NCBI RefSeq assembly: GCF_020085105.1
Contig: NC_058046.1
Coordinates: 8,346,675 to 8,410,674 of the forward strand
Direction: 5' to 3'
DNA from: Siniperca chuatsi
Lineage: Eukaryota; Chordata; Actinopteri; Centrarchiformes; Sinipercidae
DNA: 64,000 nt
Below are positions 1-18,853 of the stretch, one piece after another; position 1 is the first letter of the stretch; each line of letters begins with the position of its first letter. The notes under the pieces were generated by a model that made no database searches, was not told the DNA's origin, and saw only the letters and a program-made list of their open reading frames with translations. The position numbers and the translations under genes are program-made.

Positions 1-69
1 GTCAGAGCTCAGAGCGAACACACCATCATCAACCTGCTACGACTACGCCAGGGAGAGGAAACCATGCAG
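1..69 (+). CDS. gcn1: gcn1 penultimate coding exon (partial)
   Basis: Open in frame 1 from the window edge. It codes a helical stretch that includes HTIINLLRLRQGEETMQ. It ends at 69 with donor GTCAGA at 70. The 5' boundary lies outside the window. Confidence 0.7.
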
Positions 70-296
70 GTCAGACTACAGACACTCTACTATAATTTAC
101 AGATGTATGTAACATATAAAGGAAAAGACTGTTTTTCTAATTTTTACTTTTTGCTCTATCTATAATTCAGAGTATAACTGCCATTCTGGACTCAGCCAGT
201 AACGACCTATTGTCAGAGTGTCACCGCCGGTCCTTGAAGAAAATCGCCAGCCTGCCAGACTCCAATGAAGAGATAGACGACACCATCTTAACGTGA
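1..296 (+). CDS. gcn1: gcn1 3' end (C-terminal two coding exons, partial)
   Basis: This is the tail of a + strand gene that starts left of the window. Exon 1-69 reads on in frame and ends at a CAG|GTCAGA donor. After a 101-bp intron, exon 171-296 codes 41 residues ending in DDTILT before TGA at 294-296. The C-terminal stretch SLKKIASLPDSNEEIDDTIL matches my memory of the vertebrate GCN1 C-terminus. GCN1 is a large HEAT-repeat protein that binds ribosomes and activates the eIF2alpha kinase GCN2 during amino-acid stress. Its position next to rab35, in the same orientation, agrees with human synteny. Only about 64 residues are visible, so the name rests on a short match plus synteny. Confidence 0.75.
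171..296 (+). CDS. gcn1: gcn1 last coding exon
   Basis: The acceptor is TATAATTCAG at 161-170. The exon has 41 codons plus a TGA stop at 294-296, phase 0 with the preceding exon. Confidence 0.75.
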   Translation, partial: SITAILDSASNDLLSECHRRSLKKIASLPDSNEEIDDTILT

Positions 297-795
297 TGGA
301 GCAGGACTGAGCTATGAAATGATCTCCGCAGATCCCCACTGTACAACTCCAGACACACCACACATGCTCATGTTGCCCTTCATGGACCAAGGCTGAGATG
401 CGTAGTGTTTTCCCACATATTCCCCAACAAATTTCTTTTCTTTTTTTTTTTCTTTCTCCCTTTCTCATTGTTTTAGTGGCCTTTAAGCCAAATTTATGAC
501 TTTAATTCATTTTATTTCACAATGTGCAGGTTATTCTTCTGTGCTGAACTACATAAGGCCAATTCCGTTTTGATGTTTCAGTGTTTTGCTACTTATTTTA
601 CCAAAATGATTTCAAGCATTTAAGATGCCGCTGTAATGAAACGACACCCCAGTGATTAACTTTTATTTGGACTTTTGTGTGTGTGTGAGAGTTGTTTGGG
701 GGAAAACAACCTCTTATAAGAATAAAAATCATTCTTATATCAGTGATACGGTTGTAAAAAGGCAATACAAAATAAAAATCTTGATTTCATAATGT
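297..795 (+). other. gcn1: gcn1 3' UTR with two poly(A) signals
   Basis: AT-rich sequence after the gcn1 stop. Two AATAAA hexamers at 721-726 and 771-776 mark probable poly(A) sites, so the transcript likely ends near 745 or 795. Confidence 0.6.
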
Positions 796-1364
796 AGTGT
801 GTGAAATATTGGAAAGCTGTTTTCTTCAGGGTGGGGTCAGGGGTCCCATAGACATTCATCACACCTTACTGTAACTCAACAGATTTCTCTGTTCACTACC
901 TACTGGCATTTGAGATTTTTAAGTTGTCAGAACATGTGATGATTGTATGCAGACAAACCACATATATGCAGAGGGATTTTCAGGGATTGTAGCCCTCCTG
1001 GAGTGTCACCTTGGCTGTCTGATCTTGTTTGGGGCTCTAAAAGCACCATCATTACTAGGAGTGACCCTGAAGGATGTCTGAAAGAAAAGGTTTCAAATTT
1101 ATTTTATGTTGCTTGGACACATTAACCATATTCAATGAGGTACCATTAATCTGATTATTGTTAGTGGAGGGATGGAGTGGATTTACCATATTCCATGGTT
1201 TGTGATTATCAGTGCGTATAGTGTATGATATATGTTGTCTATATTATTTTTAAAGAAATGTTTAGGATCCTGCCATTTTTTTGGACCCTGCTTGTAGATG
1301 TAAATCAACGGGATGGTACGAGTCTACTGCCCTTCTAGTAGCATGAGCCTAGTGTTCATCAATG
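796..1364. other. gcn1-rab35 intergenic spacer
   Basis: Short spacer between the probable gcn1 poly(A) site and the GC-rich rab35 5' region. I see no gene, RNA or recognisable repeat here. The short open frame at 943-1125 has no family likeness. Confidence 0.5.
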
Positions 1365-1684
1365 GGATGGGACGGCTCGGCTGGGTTGTAGCAGGAGCCT
1401 GCGCAGTGAGGCCGGGTCAGAGTTGGGTGCAGCTCCACCAGAGAAGGAAGCGGTGTTTCCGGCTGTTTGCAGCGGAGGGAGAGGATTGCTGACGCCGCGA
1501 AACCCCGAGAAAAACGCCGCCGGCTCGGGGGGGCTAACAGTTTCTAGCATCGGTAGCTAGTGGTCGTTTTCTTTCATACTGGGGGATCTGGGGGCTGGTG
1601 ATTTTTTTTTACGAGCCGAGGGGTCCGGACAGCAAACCGAGCACAGAAGCTGCGCAAGGCGGGGGTGAGCCACCAGCTACCGGC
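1365..1684 (+). promoter_or_regulatory. rab35: rab35 GC-rich 5' UTR / promoter-proximal region
   Basis: Local GC and CpG content rises sharply compared with flanking DNA, with many CG dinucleotides around 1490-1530 and 1615-1660. This is typical of a housekeeping CpG promoter and 5' UTR directly ahead of the rab35 ATG. The transcription start cannot be placed from sequence alone. Confidence 0.55.
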
Positions 1685-9668
<7,984 letters not shown>

Positions 9669-10466
9669 CAAACTCGAAGCCATCCAGAAAGGGCCGGCGG
9701 CGTCTTTTCTTCACACACGCATACACACAAGATGGGACTCAGAGCATCTAAATTAAAGAGCAGATAAAGATTTAATAAATATACAGTGAAAGATAAAAAA
9801 AATAAATGGGAAAAAAAATGTCCCCTTTGGACAAACTAATCATGAAGACTTAAAAAAATGTACAGATTTTATTAGACGTCAGATCAAGTTTTATTTGGAA
9901 TTCAGCAGATGGGCACTATTGACCTGAGGTCCTCCTTTCTTAAAGGATCTGCAAGCTGACAACTGATCGCCATAATGCTCAGATTTATATCCACATAATC
10001 CCCATATTCTTCCATCAGTATCTCATCTCTCCTTCTCATTCCACTGCACGCGGGACATTTAGAGTCGAGCTAGACTCTGCGCCTGAGGAGAAGGAGGGCT
10101 CACCTTTTTCTGGATTTATTCTTTTCTTTCTAATTTTCTTTTCTTTTTTGGGGGGGATGGGGGGGGCGTCTGAGTAAGAATGGAGGTCTCACCACCTCTC
10201 TAGAGTTTCAACATTTCAGACACTTGTTTTACCACGGCTCACGCCAAGAGATGAACTGCTAGATTTTGTTTTATTTGACTTGATAGGGAAAAAATCACAC
10301 AGATGATGATGATGATGATTGGTAGACGACCTTTAGCAACTAATCCGATGGACAGAACTGGTGACTTCTCATGTTTTGTTTTTCTTTGTCTATATTTTGC
10401 CAAGCTTCCCACCCTCTCCCCTCTATCCTACAGTAGTGCTGAGCCAACGATTGATTATATGTATTT

Positions 10467-10497
<31 letters not shown>

Positions 10498-11860
10498 TTG
10501 TGCGGCAGAGCAGTTGAACCACTCCTGGGACGTCAGGCTCTGAAAGTACCATTCACTGCAGTCTTACTACGCTTCAGAGCTTGCTTTTAAACCTTTTCCT
10601 CCATCTTTTTTTTTTAAAATAATGATACTGCCAATATTATAGAAAAAAATATTAAGAGCTCAGTGACACCTCTCATTGGACTGTTGCCATAGTGGCCCCT
10701 GGTTGGCCAAGATGCAGGGTGAATCAGGGTCTGATGGGACCCTGTTGAGTCCTCAGGAAGCGCTCAGGGCTGCCCTCCTTCCCTCTCCCTATTTCCCCTC
10801 TGTATTTCTGCAGCCACTGGCCTTCTTTCCCTTGGCGCTCACATATCAGCACTCTCACAGCGACGGACTCACCTCCTGTATTTGGTCCATCAGTGGGCAC
10901 GAGGAGGCTCTCTCGTAGATGTCGCGGAGACCTCCAATCCATAGCAGACTGGTTTTTGCCCTTGTTTTTGAGCATGTAACAAACACTTTGTTTGATGTGG
11001 TATGTAAAAGGTAATGCCTGACATGCATTTAGACTGTCAAGGATTTACTGCATTTTCTCAGTTTGCTGAGTTGACAGTTGACTAACATTACAGTCTGATG
11101 TCATGCTTTTCTCTATCACAACCCCCTGCTACGTGCTCAACTGAAGTGTTACCGGACAGTGTTTTTGGCATCCATGATGGGAGTGTGGCAGACAGTGGGA
11201 CTGTTAATGTGGGGATGAACTGCAGCACTGGATCCCAGTGTGTTCGGGCCTGAGCTCCTCTCCCTCTCCATGTTCAGGGTTTGTCACAGAGGCCGAAGCA
11301 TCGTACAGTGTCTATTACTGACATATTTGTTTTCTTTATTTTGAATTGGGAGAGTAATAAATGGAGAGAGCTGTAGGTATTGGCTAAGCTTCTGTTGGAA
11401 ACATTGAGTTTTCATCCACTGGGCAGACTGGCAGCCAGTTTGAGATCCTGATACACGTTGAGAGGTCACTGTGACCTCCAGGGCCTAGGAATAGTATAAA
11501 ATCTCACTTTATGATTTCTATTCATTACGTGTATGTATATATAAATATATTTGTGTGTTTATATTCAATATAGAACATACACATAATTAGCACACCAAAC
11601 TGTGCATGTGTTAAACATGCCTCGTGTGCTATGGTTGAAACACACTCGTCAGCTGTGGTTTGCTGTACACTGGAAAAAAAGAGATGTACTATTCATTTTT
11701 CCCTACATGAATTTAATCAGTAATAAACGTTTTAAAGGAATAAATATTTGACACATAATGACTGATCTCATTTGTCAGTGCTTTGAGACTTGGTCTTAAC
11801 TTCATTTTCAACCTGTGTCTTTTTATTTTTTGCTATCTGTGAATAAAATTGTATGTGAGG
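9669..11860 (+). other. rab35: rab35 3' UTR / 3' flank
   Basis: AT-rich sequence after the stop with several AATAAA signals: 9774-9779 (short form), 11722-11727, 11739-11744 and 11842-11847. Mammalian RAB35 has a long 3' UTR, so a transcript running to about 11.86 kb is plausible. It contains a (GAT)n run near 10302-10318 and a TA repeat at 10473-10497. No other gene is seen. Confidence 0.55.
10473..10497. repeat. (TA)n microsatellite
   Basis: About 12 TA units inside the presumed rab35 3' UTR. Confidence 0.95.
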
Positions 11861-12714
11861 AAGTGTGCACTGGTCTTTTGGAAGCCTCTTGCTTGTTTGT
11901 CTTTGGTCTTAACATAGGGAGGTAATTATGGTTTATGAGAGGAAGTTCAGTTTTCCCCATAAACAGCCACAAGTTTTAAAAAGAAACTAACGACAATTAG
12001 TCTGATTTTGTTTTCACTGTCTTGCTATCATCAGTTATTAACTGTCAGGGGAGCAGATGTGATCATCCTAAACTACACATTTTCCACACATCACTAGTAA
12101 CTTCGTACCTGGTTTGTTGGTTGATGGAAAAGGGGCAGGACATGAATTTTACATTCAGTAGAGCAGCAAAATAATACTTCTTGAATCTTGAATTCGGGAA
12201 ATATAAACATGCTGAGGGGAACACATATGAGAGGGAAATATAGAGTGATACTAGTTGAACAGACCTTTTTCCACAGACTTGACTTGTCAAACACAGGTGT
12301 AACTAATAACAGTGAATTGCCGTAATGCACTGCAGTATTTGCTGGAGCAGAGCCATCGTTAATGTTATTAGTTCCACCTGTGATTTTCCTCCAATGACAA
12401 AATCAAAATGCCTGCAATGAAAAAGAGGAATGATTCATTTGGGAACAATAAAGAGACGGAACATGCGGTTAGTGTTCCTAATGTTAAGTCAGCACTTTTT
12501 TCTTTTGGTATGTTTTTCATGTTTACATGTCTGGCTTCAGAACGGGTGTAAAGACAGAAATGTTTCCTGATTTGGATCAGGAAATACATGATCAAAATAG
12601 AATATGACTGATGCAAACTTTTATATACCCTATACAACAGACATGTTTTGGACATTCAAGTACCGAGATTGGAGACCCAGCTCTAAGGCTGGTAGCTGGA
12701 GAGACCACTACATT

Positions 12715-13465
12715 TATTGCCACTACTTGCAGCCATTCCCTTGAAAATGAATATAAACAAGATTTGAGCCTACAGCCATACTAGCAGCTCTGTGAGACTG
12801 TACCAAGACAGTTCTTTGAGCTAAATGCTAACATCCTCACAATGACAATGCTAACATGCTGATGTTTAGCAGGTAACGTTTACCATGTTCACCTTAGTTT
12901 AGCGTGTTAGCATGCTAACACTTGCTTGTTATCACTAAACAAAGTACAGCTGAGGCTGATGGGAATGTCATTAGTTTTAAAGGTATTTAGTCATGAACCA
13001 AAATGTTAGACATTAAAATTGTCTATGTTAAAATTAAAATTGTGACCTGATGATGGCGCTGGATGGAAAGTCAGGATCACCAAAGTTACTACAATTCATC
13101 CTGAAGGTGAGATGAATGTTTGTACCAAATGTCATGGCAATCCATCCAATAGTTGTTACTTTACTCGAAACCACAAATGTCAACCTCATGGTGGCACTAG
13201 AGGGAAAGTCATGGGATCATCAAAGTCATTAGGATTCATCACCTGGGAGCCATGAACATCTGTACAAAAGTTTGTGCCAGTCCATCCAGTACATGGTGAA
13301 AACTTTGACCTGCTGGTGGCGCTAGAGGAGAAGTCAGGGGTTCACCCAAGTCTTTAGGGCACCGTGGGTATCTGTACCAAACTTCATCCATCTGATTGTT
13401 GTTGAGGTATTTCAGACCAAAGTGGTGCACCGACTGAAATTTCCATTCATAGAGTCACGCCGCTA
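12715..13465. repeat. percomorph interspersed repeat (GCTAACATGCTGATG family)
   Basis: Begins with GCTAAC/ATGCTAAC-rich sequence (12820-12930) followed by three tandem, diverged units of about 125-135 bp, each starting near GGTGGCGCTAGAGG-AAAGTCA (about 13051, 13187 and 13311) and containing ATCACCAAAGT and CAATCCATCCA words. It ends near CCGCTAGCATGGCT. I recognise this layout from many percomorph genomes. I do not assign a class. Confidence 0.75.
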
Positions 13466-13491
13466 GCATGGCTACTAAAAGAGCTTCATTC

Positions 13492-13575
13492 TAAGGTATG
13501 CATTTTTATAAGTATAACCTATTCGACTTTTTATAAAAAACATTCTTTGTCTTAATGCCTCTCAACAACCAGAAG
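13492..13575. repeat. short repeat block, copy A (copy B at 16053-16152)
   Basis: Shares AAGGTATGCATTTTT, AACCTATTCGACTTTTTATA, ATTCTTTG and CAACAACCAG, in the same order, with 16053-16152. Confidence 0.75.
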
Positions 13576-14879
13576 AAAACATCACGATATTGGTCTGAGC
13601 TTCTTATTGCTGCTCATTCAGTTTGCTTGTTGTTTGCCCTCATCGAGCAGGTAGTCACATATAATCCTACAAATTCCATTTAATAAAACTTCTGTTTGGC
13701 CCCTTCTCCCTGCTATTGTTTAATTCTTTGAAAGATAGAAGCATCTTCAGCTTTTTCAAGGAAAGTGTATTTCAAGGCCAACTCAGGGGAGACAAGCAGA
13801 TTGTAAAGTATTTATTTATACAAAAAAATCCCCAAAATGCTAAGAAAATTGCATGATAAATAGTTTGAATAGTTTGAAGCATTCTGTAACTGAAACAGTG
13901 CCGTTAGTCAGTGGTGATTGGACGCACTCACACGGAGCACAATGAGCCCACCGATAGCACTAAATTCCAAAACAAAATCTGACCAAGTGGAGACAAGTAA
14001 CAGAAAACACACTCAATGGCATGTCTGTCTGTCACTGCAACACACTCGACCCACAGCGGCAGCATCAGGATGTTTACCACAGAAACACGCAGCAGGCGTC
14101 GTTTTAAAAATGCTTCCGATTGGAAAATTAATCAGTACAGTCTACAGTGTCGGAGCGACAGTCTTGAACAATACAAACAGTCAAACAAGAAACAGAAACA
14201 GCAATTAGGACATAATGTGGACAGAACCGAATATCTTACAGCATATTGTTTTTCTAACTAAAATGTGACATGAAGTGAGACAAATTACAAATTAATTGTG
14301 GATATGGCAGGAGTGACTGATGTTTAATCCAAGCTTGCTGCAGGCAGCTGAGGTTCTTTCCCTCACCTGTCAATCAGCCAATGGAAGGGAGTCCAAAACT
14401 TCAAACACATGGATGTGAAGGTTCAGTTTTTGAATCCACCCACTTTCACACTTTCCATTTATTTCTGCCTGGAGGAGGAACATGTTTCTATTTTCCGTTT
14501 CTGATCACGTCCCTTCATACAGGAGCAGTGAAAGAACTTTCTAATAAGGCACCCTTAATACAGAGTTTTTAATGGCTGTATTAATAGTTAATAAACCATT
14601 AACTAATGCCCGGAACCTTCTGCACTTAAATCTAAAATTACAAAATGAGCTCTCTTTGTGAATTCAAATCATTGCTGCAGAAACTGCACGCTCTCTCTTC
14701 TGGCTGCTGATGTTTTGAGGTATTTTGGAATCTTGATGGCGTTATTGTTTTGGATTGGTCTTGGTTATTTAGCGCCATTTAGGTTGATTTTAGGAAGAAA
14801 TTGCATCACATTTCTGTTTAATTCTGATTTTGTGGCATATTGTTTGTGTGTCATCTTGTTTCTCTGTTACTCGTTAGTG

Positions 14880-14957
14880 CTGCCTGTCTTGGCCAGGACA
14901 CTCTTGAAAAAGAGATTATTAATCTAAATGAGGCTTTCCTGGTTAAATAAAAAAGAA
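14880..14957 (+). repeat. repeat 3' tail (CTTTCCTGGTTAAATAAA)
   Basis: The sequence CTTGGCCAGGACACTCTTGA, then AAAAAGAGATTATTAATCT and CTTTCCTGGTTAAATAAA, is a common 3' end of fish interspersed elements as I recall them. The open frame upstream (14658-14927) is probably part of the same decayed element. Confidence 0.5.
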
Positions 14958-15331
14958 TGCACATTTTGGGCTTCCAAGTTGTGAAAATCTCTATGGCTGG
15001 TGTTTATCCCCTCTCAGAAGGACACTTGATTTGTCTTTTTAGCTCTTTAACTCATCAGGAAGACTCATCCAATTAATCGTTTGACCTCTGACCTCCTGGG
15101 AAAGGGCTTCAGAGTATTTAGACCAAAATTAATCTATTAAAACAATTTATTTACAAATGCATACTTTTGTCTAGCCTATTGTAATTAATGAGTTATTGAC
15201 ATTTATATTTACAGATGACTTACTGACTTTCGCTGTTGGTTTATTAGAAAGTGAGAAGCTCTTGACTCTTTATCAATGATTTATTAACGTTTATAACTGC
15301 AGACTTAACGTTTAATGCCCTTTATTAATTA

Positions 15332-15552
15332 TTAAAGGAATAGTTCAACATTTTGGGGAATACCTTTATTCGCTTTCTGATGGAGAGTTTGATGAGAGGA
15401 TCTTTGTACTAAGCTAAGCTACCTGGCTGCTGGCTGTAGCCTTGTATTTAACAGACAGACTTGAGAGTGGTTTTGATCTTCTCATCTAACTCTCTGTTAG
15501 AAGGCAAATAAGCACAAATAAGTATTCCCTAAAATGTCGAACTATTCCTTTA
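15332..15552. mobile_element. MITE-like repeat, AAAGGAATAGTT family, copy 2
   Basis: 221-bp element with clear inverted ends: TTAAAGGAATAGTTCAACAT on the left and ATGTCGAACTATTCCTTTAA on the right. Interior words CTGGCTGCTGGCTGTAGCC and GATCTTCTCAT match copy 1. The ends are consistent with a TTAA or TA target. Confidence 0.85.
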
Positions 15553-16052
15553 ATGACTTGACCCTATCAGTGACTCAACAGACAGAAAGATTTTTCACAA
15601 CCTGGCAACCCAAAGGTTTTTCTAATTAATGTCTTATAACTAATCTATAAAGCATTAGGAAACTATTTTTTAACAATTAAAAAAAGAATGAATTACAGTT
15701 TATAAACTGTTTAGAAAGAGTGACTTTTCAGGAAGTGGTACCAAGAACTGTCAACTGAATTTGCAATTTAAGGGGCACTCTTGGATTAATTTGCAGATTC
15801 ATGAGGCTTCTTGGGGTCTCTCCGGGAAATTACACTATATAGGTGAATAATTTGGGTGAAACTTAGAAGTACACATGAATCTCTGGCCAGCTCTACTGCA
15901 TGCCACACCCAAACAGTCAAATAATTATACATATGAGTGATAATGTTCAACTCACCAGTGGAATTCCTGCTCACGGTTAGGACACACATGAAAAAACAGC
16001 CTAGAAATAACAATGTACGGGTATATTTCTCTCTAAAAAAAGATTTTCATTC

Positions 16053-16152
16053 AAAAGGTATGCATTTTTTCTTATAAATATATCGATTTCATCCAAACCT
16101 ATTCGACTTTTTATAAAAATCATTCTTTGGGTTGATCCTTCCCAACAACCAG
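16053..16152. repeat. short repeat block, copy B
   Basis: Second copy of the block at 13492-13575, same orientation, with a short insertion around the ATATATCGATTTC stretch. Confidence 0.75.
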
Positions 16153-17379
16153 CTGAGATGACAAGAAGACACCTGCATAGGTTTGCACAGTTGCATTAGA
16201 CATGAGTACAAACACAGACAGACATGAGACATCACTGTGCCACACTGTCATTAATGCTCGGAGATTTCAGGTCAACACGTGCTGTATCACCAATGGAGTC
16301 ACAGATATGTCACATAAAACGGAAGCCCGGCAGCTAAGAAATTAAAGTGCCCATGAAGTATTGAAGCAATGAGAATGGAGGTAGACCTTTTCTATTAGTG
16401 TTGAACCAAAGCAGCTCAGATGTTGACCACTGCAGAGGAAGTTTAGTGGAGTTTCTGTACACCGACATGCTTTTTAATGATAGGAAATTCAACAGGTTAT
16501 AGTTGAGCTGGATGGATTGACCTGGAGAGTTGATGAGCAATCTACGTAGTTCTTCCTCCTTCCCAAGCTGATGTAAACATTTTGAAAATTTGGTCAACTA
16601 GGAAGATGATTGACATCATGAGGACAATGCTGGACAGCGCCTTTTTCTTTGAAAAATTTAAAATGTTTTAAATATTAAATATAACGTGAACTGTGGACAT
16701 ATCATACCACCTGGACAAATGATATCGCTAACTTCAATCACCCAAAGGTTTATTCAGATGTCGGAGATGAACATGAAGGCCTCATAGAGTTCACCACAGA
16801 CGTGACATAGGCCCACTCAATTTAAGGATCCTCTTGTCCTGCTCGAGCTGATTCTGTTTTACTTCAGTTTGGTACATAAAACCTAACCATGGTGATATGT
16901 GTCATTACTTTTAGGGGCAAACAGGAGTAAAATTTTAAAGGGGAATTTGACTGATTTTGCTCATGAAATTTAGCAGTCATGGGAGAACCTCTCAGCCTGT
17001 AAGACCAGTTGTTTAATGTCTTGTGTGGCTCTGGAGGAGCTTTGTAAATTATGTCAACTTGGGCTTGGAAACTACATATGTATATCAAAAAAACCTGTGT
17101 TACAAAGTGGGATTGTGGAAGGTTAAAGACGTAGACTTTACTAGGCAAGAAGAGTCTAATGAAAATAGTATTGGTTGCATTATGGGAAATGTAGGATCCA
17201 GTGTTTTTGGAACTTGATTTGGGAACTAAAAGTCAGGATATCTCGGCATCTGCTGCTTTGAATTTGAATATGCATTTTTTTCAAGCTGCACTGATTTTTT
17301 TTGCTAATGGAAATAGCTGGAAACAAAGCATAGGCATATTATCACCTTTTAAAGTTGTTTAGCAAATGTTAGAAAACAA

Positions 17380-17815
17380 CTGTTTACACATCCAGCAGGC
17401 ATGGTGCAACATTAGCAATCATTTAAATCATATCAAGGCCAATATTCAGTCTTCTTTTAGCTCTGTTTTGGTCTCTATCCAACTCCCGCGGGAAATAGCT
17501 GGCTCTTTAGCGGCTAAATGCTTCACTCAGCTAGATGCTAACTTTGTCTGCCGTTTGTTGCTGAGCAGGTACAGTTTATCAGACAGCTGCTTGCTGCTGA
17601 AAACAGGGTTGAAGAGAGCAGTGAGACTGAATCAAAACAGGAAAGGTGCGGGCCGTAAAAACCAAAACAATGAGCTAAAAAAGGCTAAAACGCTCAATTG
17701 AGCTGAGTGATAATTCTCTGTGAGTTTGACCCCTTTCACATTACACCTAATTATTTGATCCATTGTTTGTATACAAATATTACATATATTGATTAGTGCA
17801 GCTTTAATGCATCTA
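17380..17815. repeat. dispersed repeat, copy 2 (partner at 5190-5640)
   Basis: Same block order as 5190-5640, including GCAACATTAGCA, GTGAGACTGAATCAAAACAG, GGCCGTAAAA and CCTTTCACATTACACCTA. Confidence 0.75.
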
Positions 17816-18676
17816 TTGCGAGTCCCCAAACTTTATGACAATGCTATGCTAAATCACTGGAGTACCCCTTTAAAGGTTTTCTTTCTTTCACTTTGATTGG
17901 AAGTTTGGGCCTGGGGCATTAAAACATGGTAAATCCTCATTGTAAAATTAAAAACCTGCACGGCTGTCAATATGAAAATAAGCATTCTTATTTATCATTT
18001 GTTTTGTCAGATGTACAGCACACCACGGGCCTGATACATCAAGCTGCCTCATGTTGTGAACATCCCCTGAACAAATGAATAAACCTGAGAGATCAGATAT
18101 GGGCTGGCTGCAGCATCAATGCTCTCTACCCGGAGGACGCTCATCATCCTGCTATGTCTCATCATATTCTGATGTACAACTCTGTCCTGCTATCCTCATC
18201 TTTTCCCACAATCCTGCAGTGTCCCATACAACCAGTCTTTCCCCAGACTCCCTGGCCTGATAACTGGGATGCATACAGTAACAGTTTGTATATAGTGTTC
18301 CCTCTACAATGTTGGCAGTGGGCTAGTAGAGATGGTCGTAGGCACTACAAGGAAACCTTCCTCTTTGGAGGTAAACTTTGTGACCCTGTTCATGTTCTGT
18401 ATGACCGATAACTTTCTATGAGAGGGGCTGAAGCCAAAGCCTCTGGGGAAGTCCTATTCTTATATTTCTATCTCTCATTGTCAGCAGTCACCAATTAGTC
18501 AGCGAGGAGAAGTGTAATGGGACAGATAAAGTGCAAAATGACCCCCCCAAACCTCAGTGTGTGCGACTGCCCGTCTTTGGCTGTGTTGTTACCCCTGTAC
18601 TGTGATGTCACCCCCTCCTTCTCCCTCGCCTCGTCTGTCTGTCTGTCTGCTGTGCTCAGGGCCAGTCCAATGGGGC

Positions 18677-18853
18677 TCAGCTCTTTTTGAAAAAAGAGAA
18701 AAGTCTCTTGTCCCGGTCAGAGATGCGGTGAGCTCGTCTGGAGGACTGACCACTGTGGGCTCTCGACGACCCCGAAAGGGAGGAAGGGGCCGAGCGCCAC
18801 TCGTCCTGGTACTTGTCCATCAACTGCTGGTCAATCACTCTGTGCATATCATC
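18677..18853 (-). CDS. bicdl1: bicdl1 coding exon 10 (last, with stop)
   Basis: 58 codons plus TGA (18679-18677). Starts DDMHRVIDQQLMDKYQDEWR, then a Ser/Arg-rich stretch, and ends KRLFSFFKKS as in BICDR1. Acceptor GGCTTTAG. Confidence 0.95.
   Translation of the reverse strand, partial: DDMHRVIDQQLMDKYQDEWRSAPSSLSGSSRAHSGQSSRRAHRISDRDKRLFSFFKKS

Larger units (their letters stand above)
11861..18676. other. convergent rab35-bicdl1 interval
   Basis: Region between the rab35 poly(A) area and the bicdl1 stop. I see no convincing gene. The right part must include the bicdl1 3' UTR (minus strand), but I could not place its poly(A) site. It is repeat-rich: 12715-13465, 13492-13575, 14880-14957, 15332-15552, 16053-16152 and 17380-17815. 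Confidence 0.6.

Noticed and set aside
1598..1684. 29-codon N-terminal extension of rab35
   Set aside because: The frame is open, but its first codon is GTG, not ATG. Vertebrate Rab35 starts at MARDYD, so it is 5' UTR.
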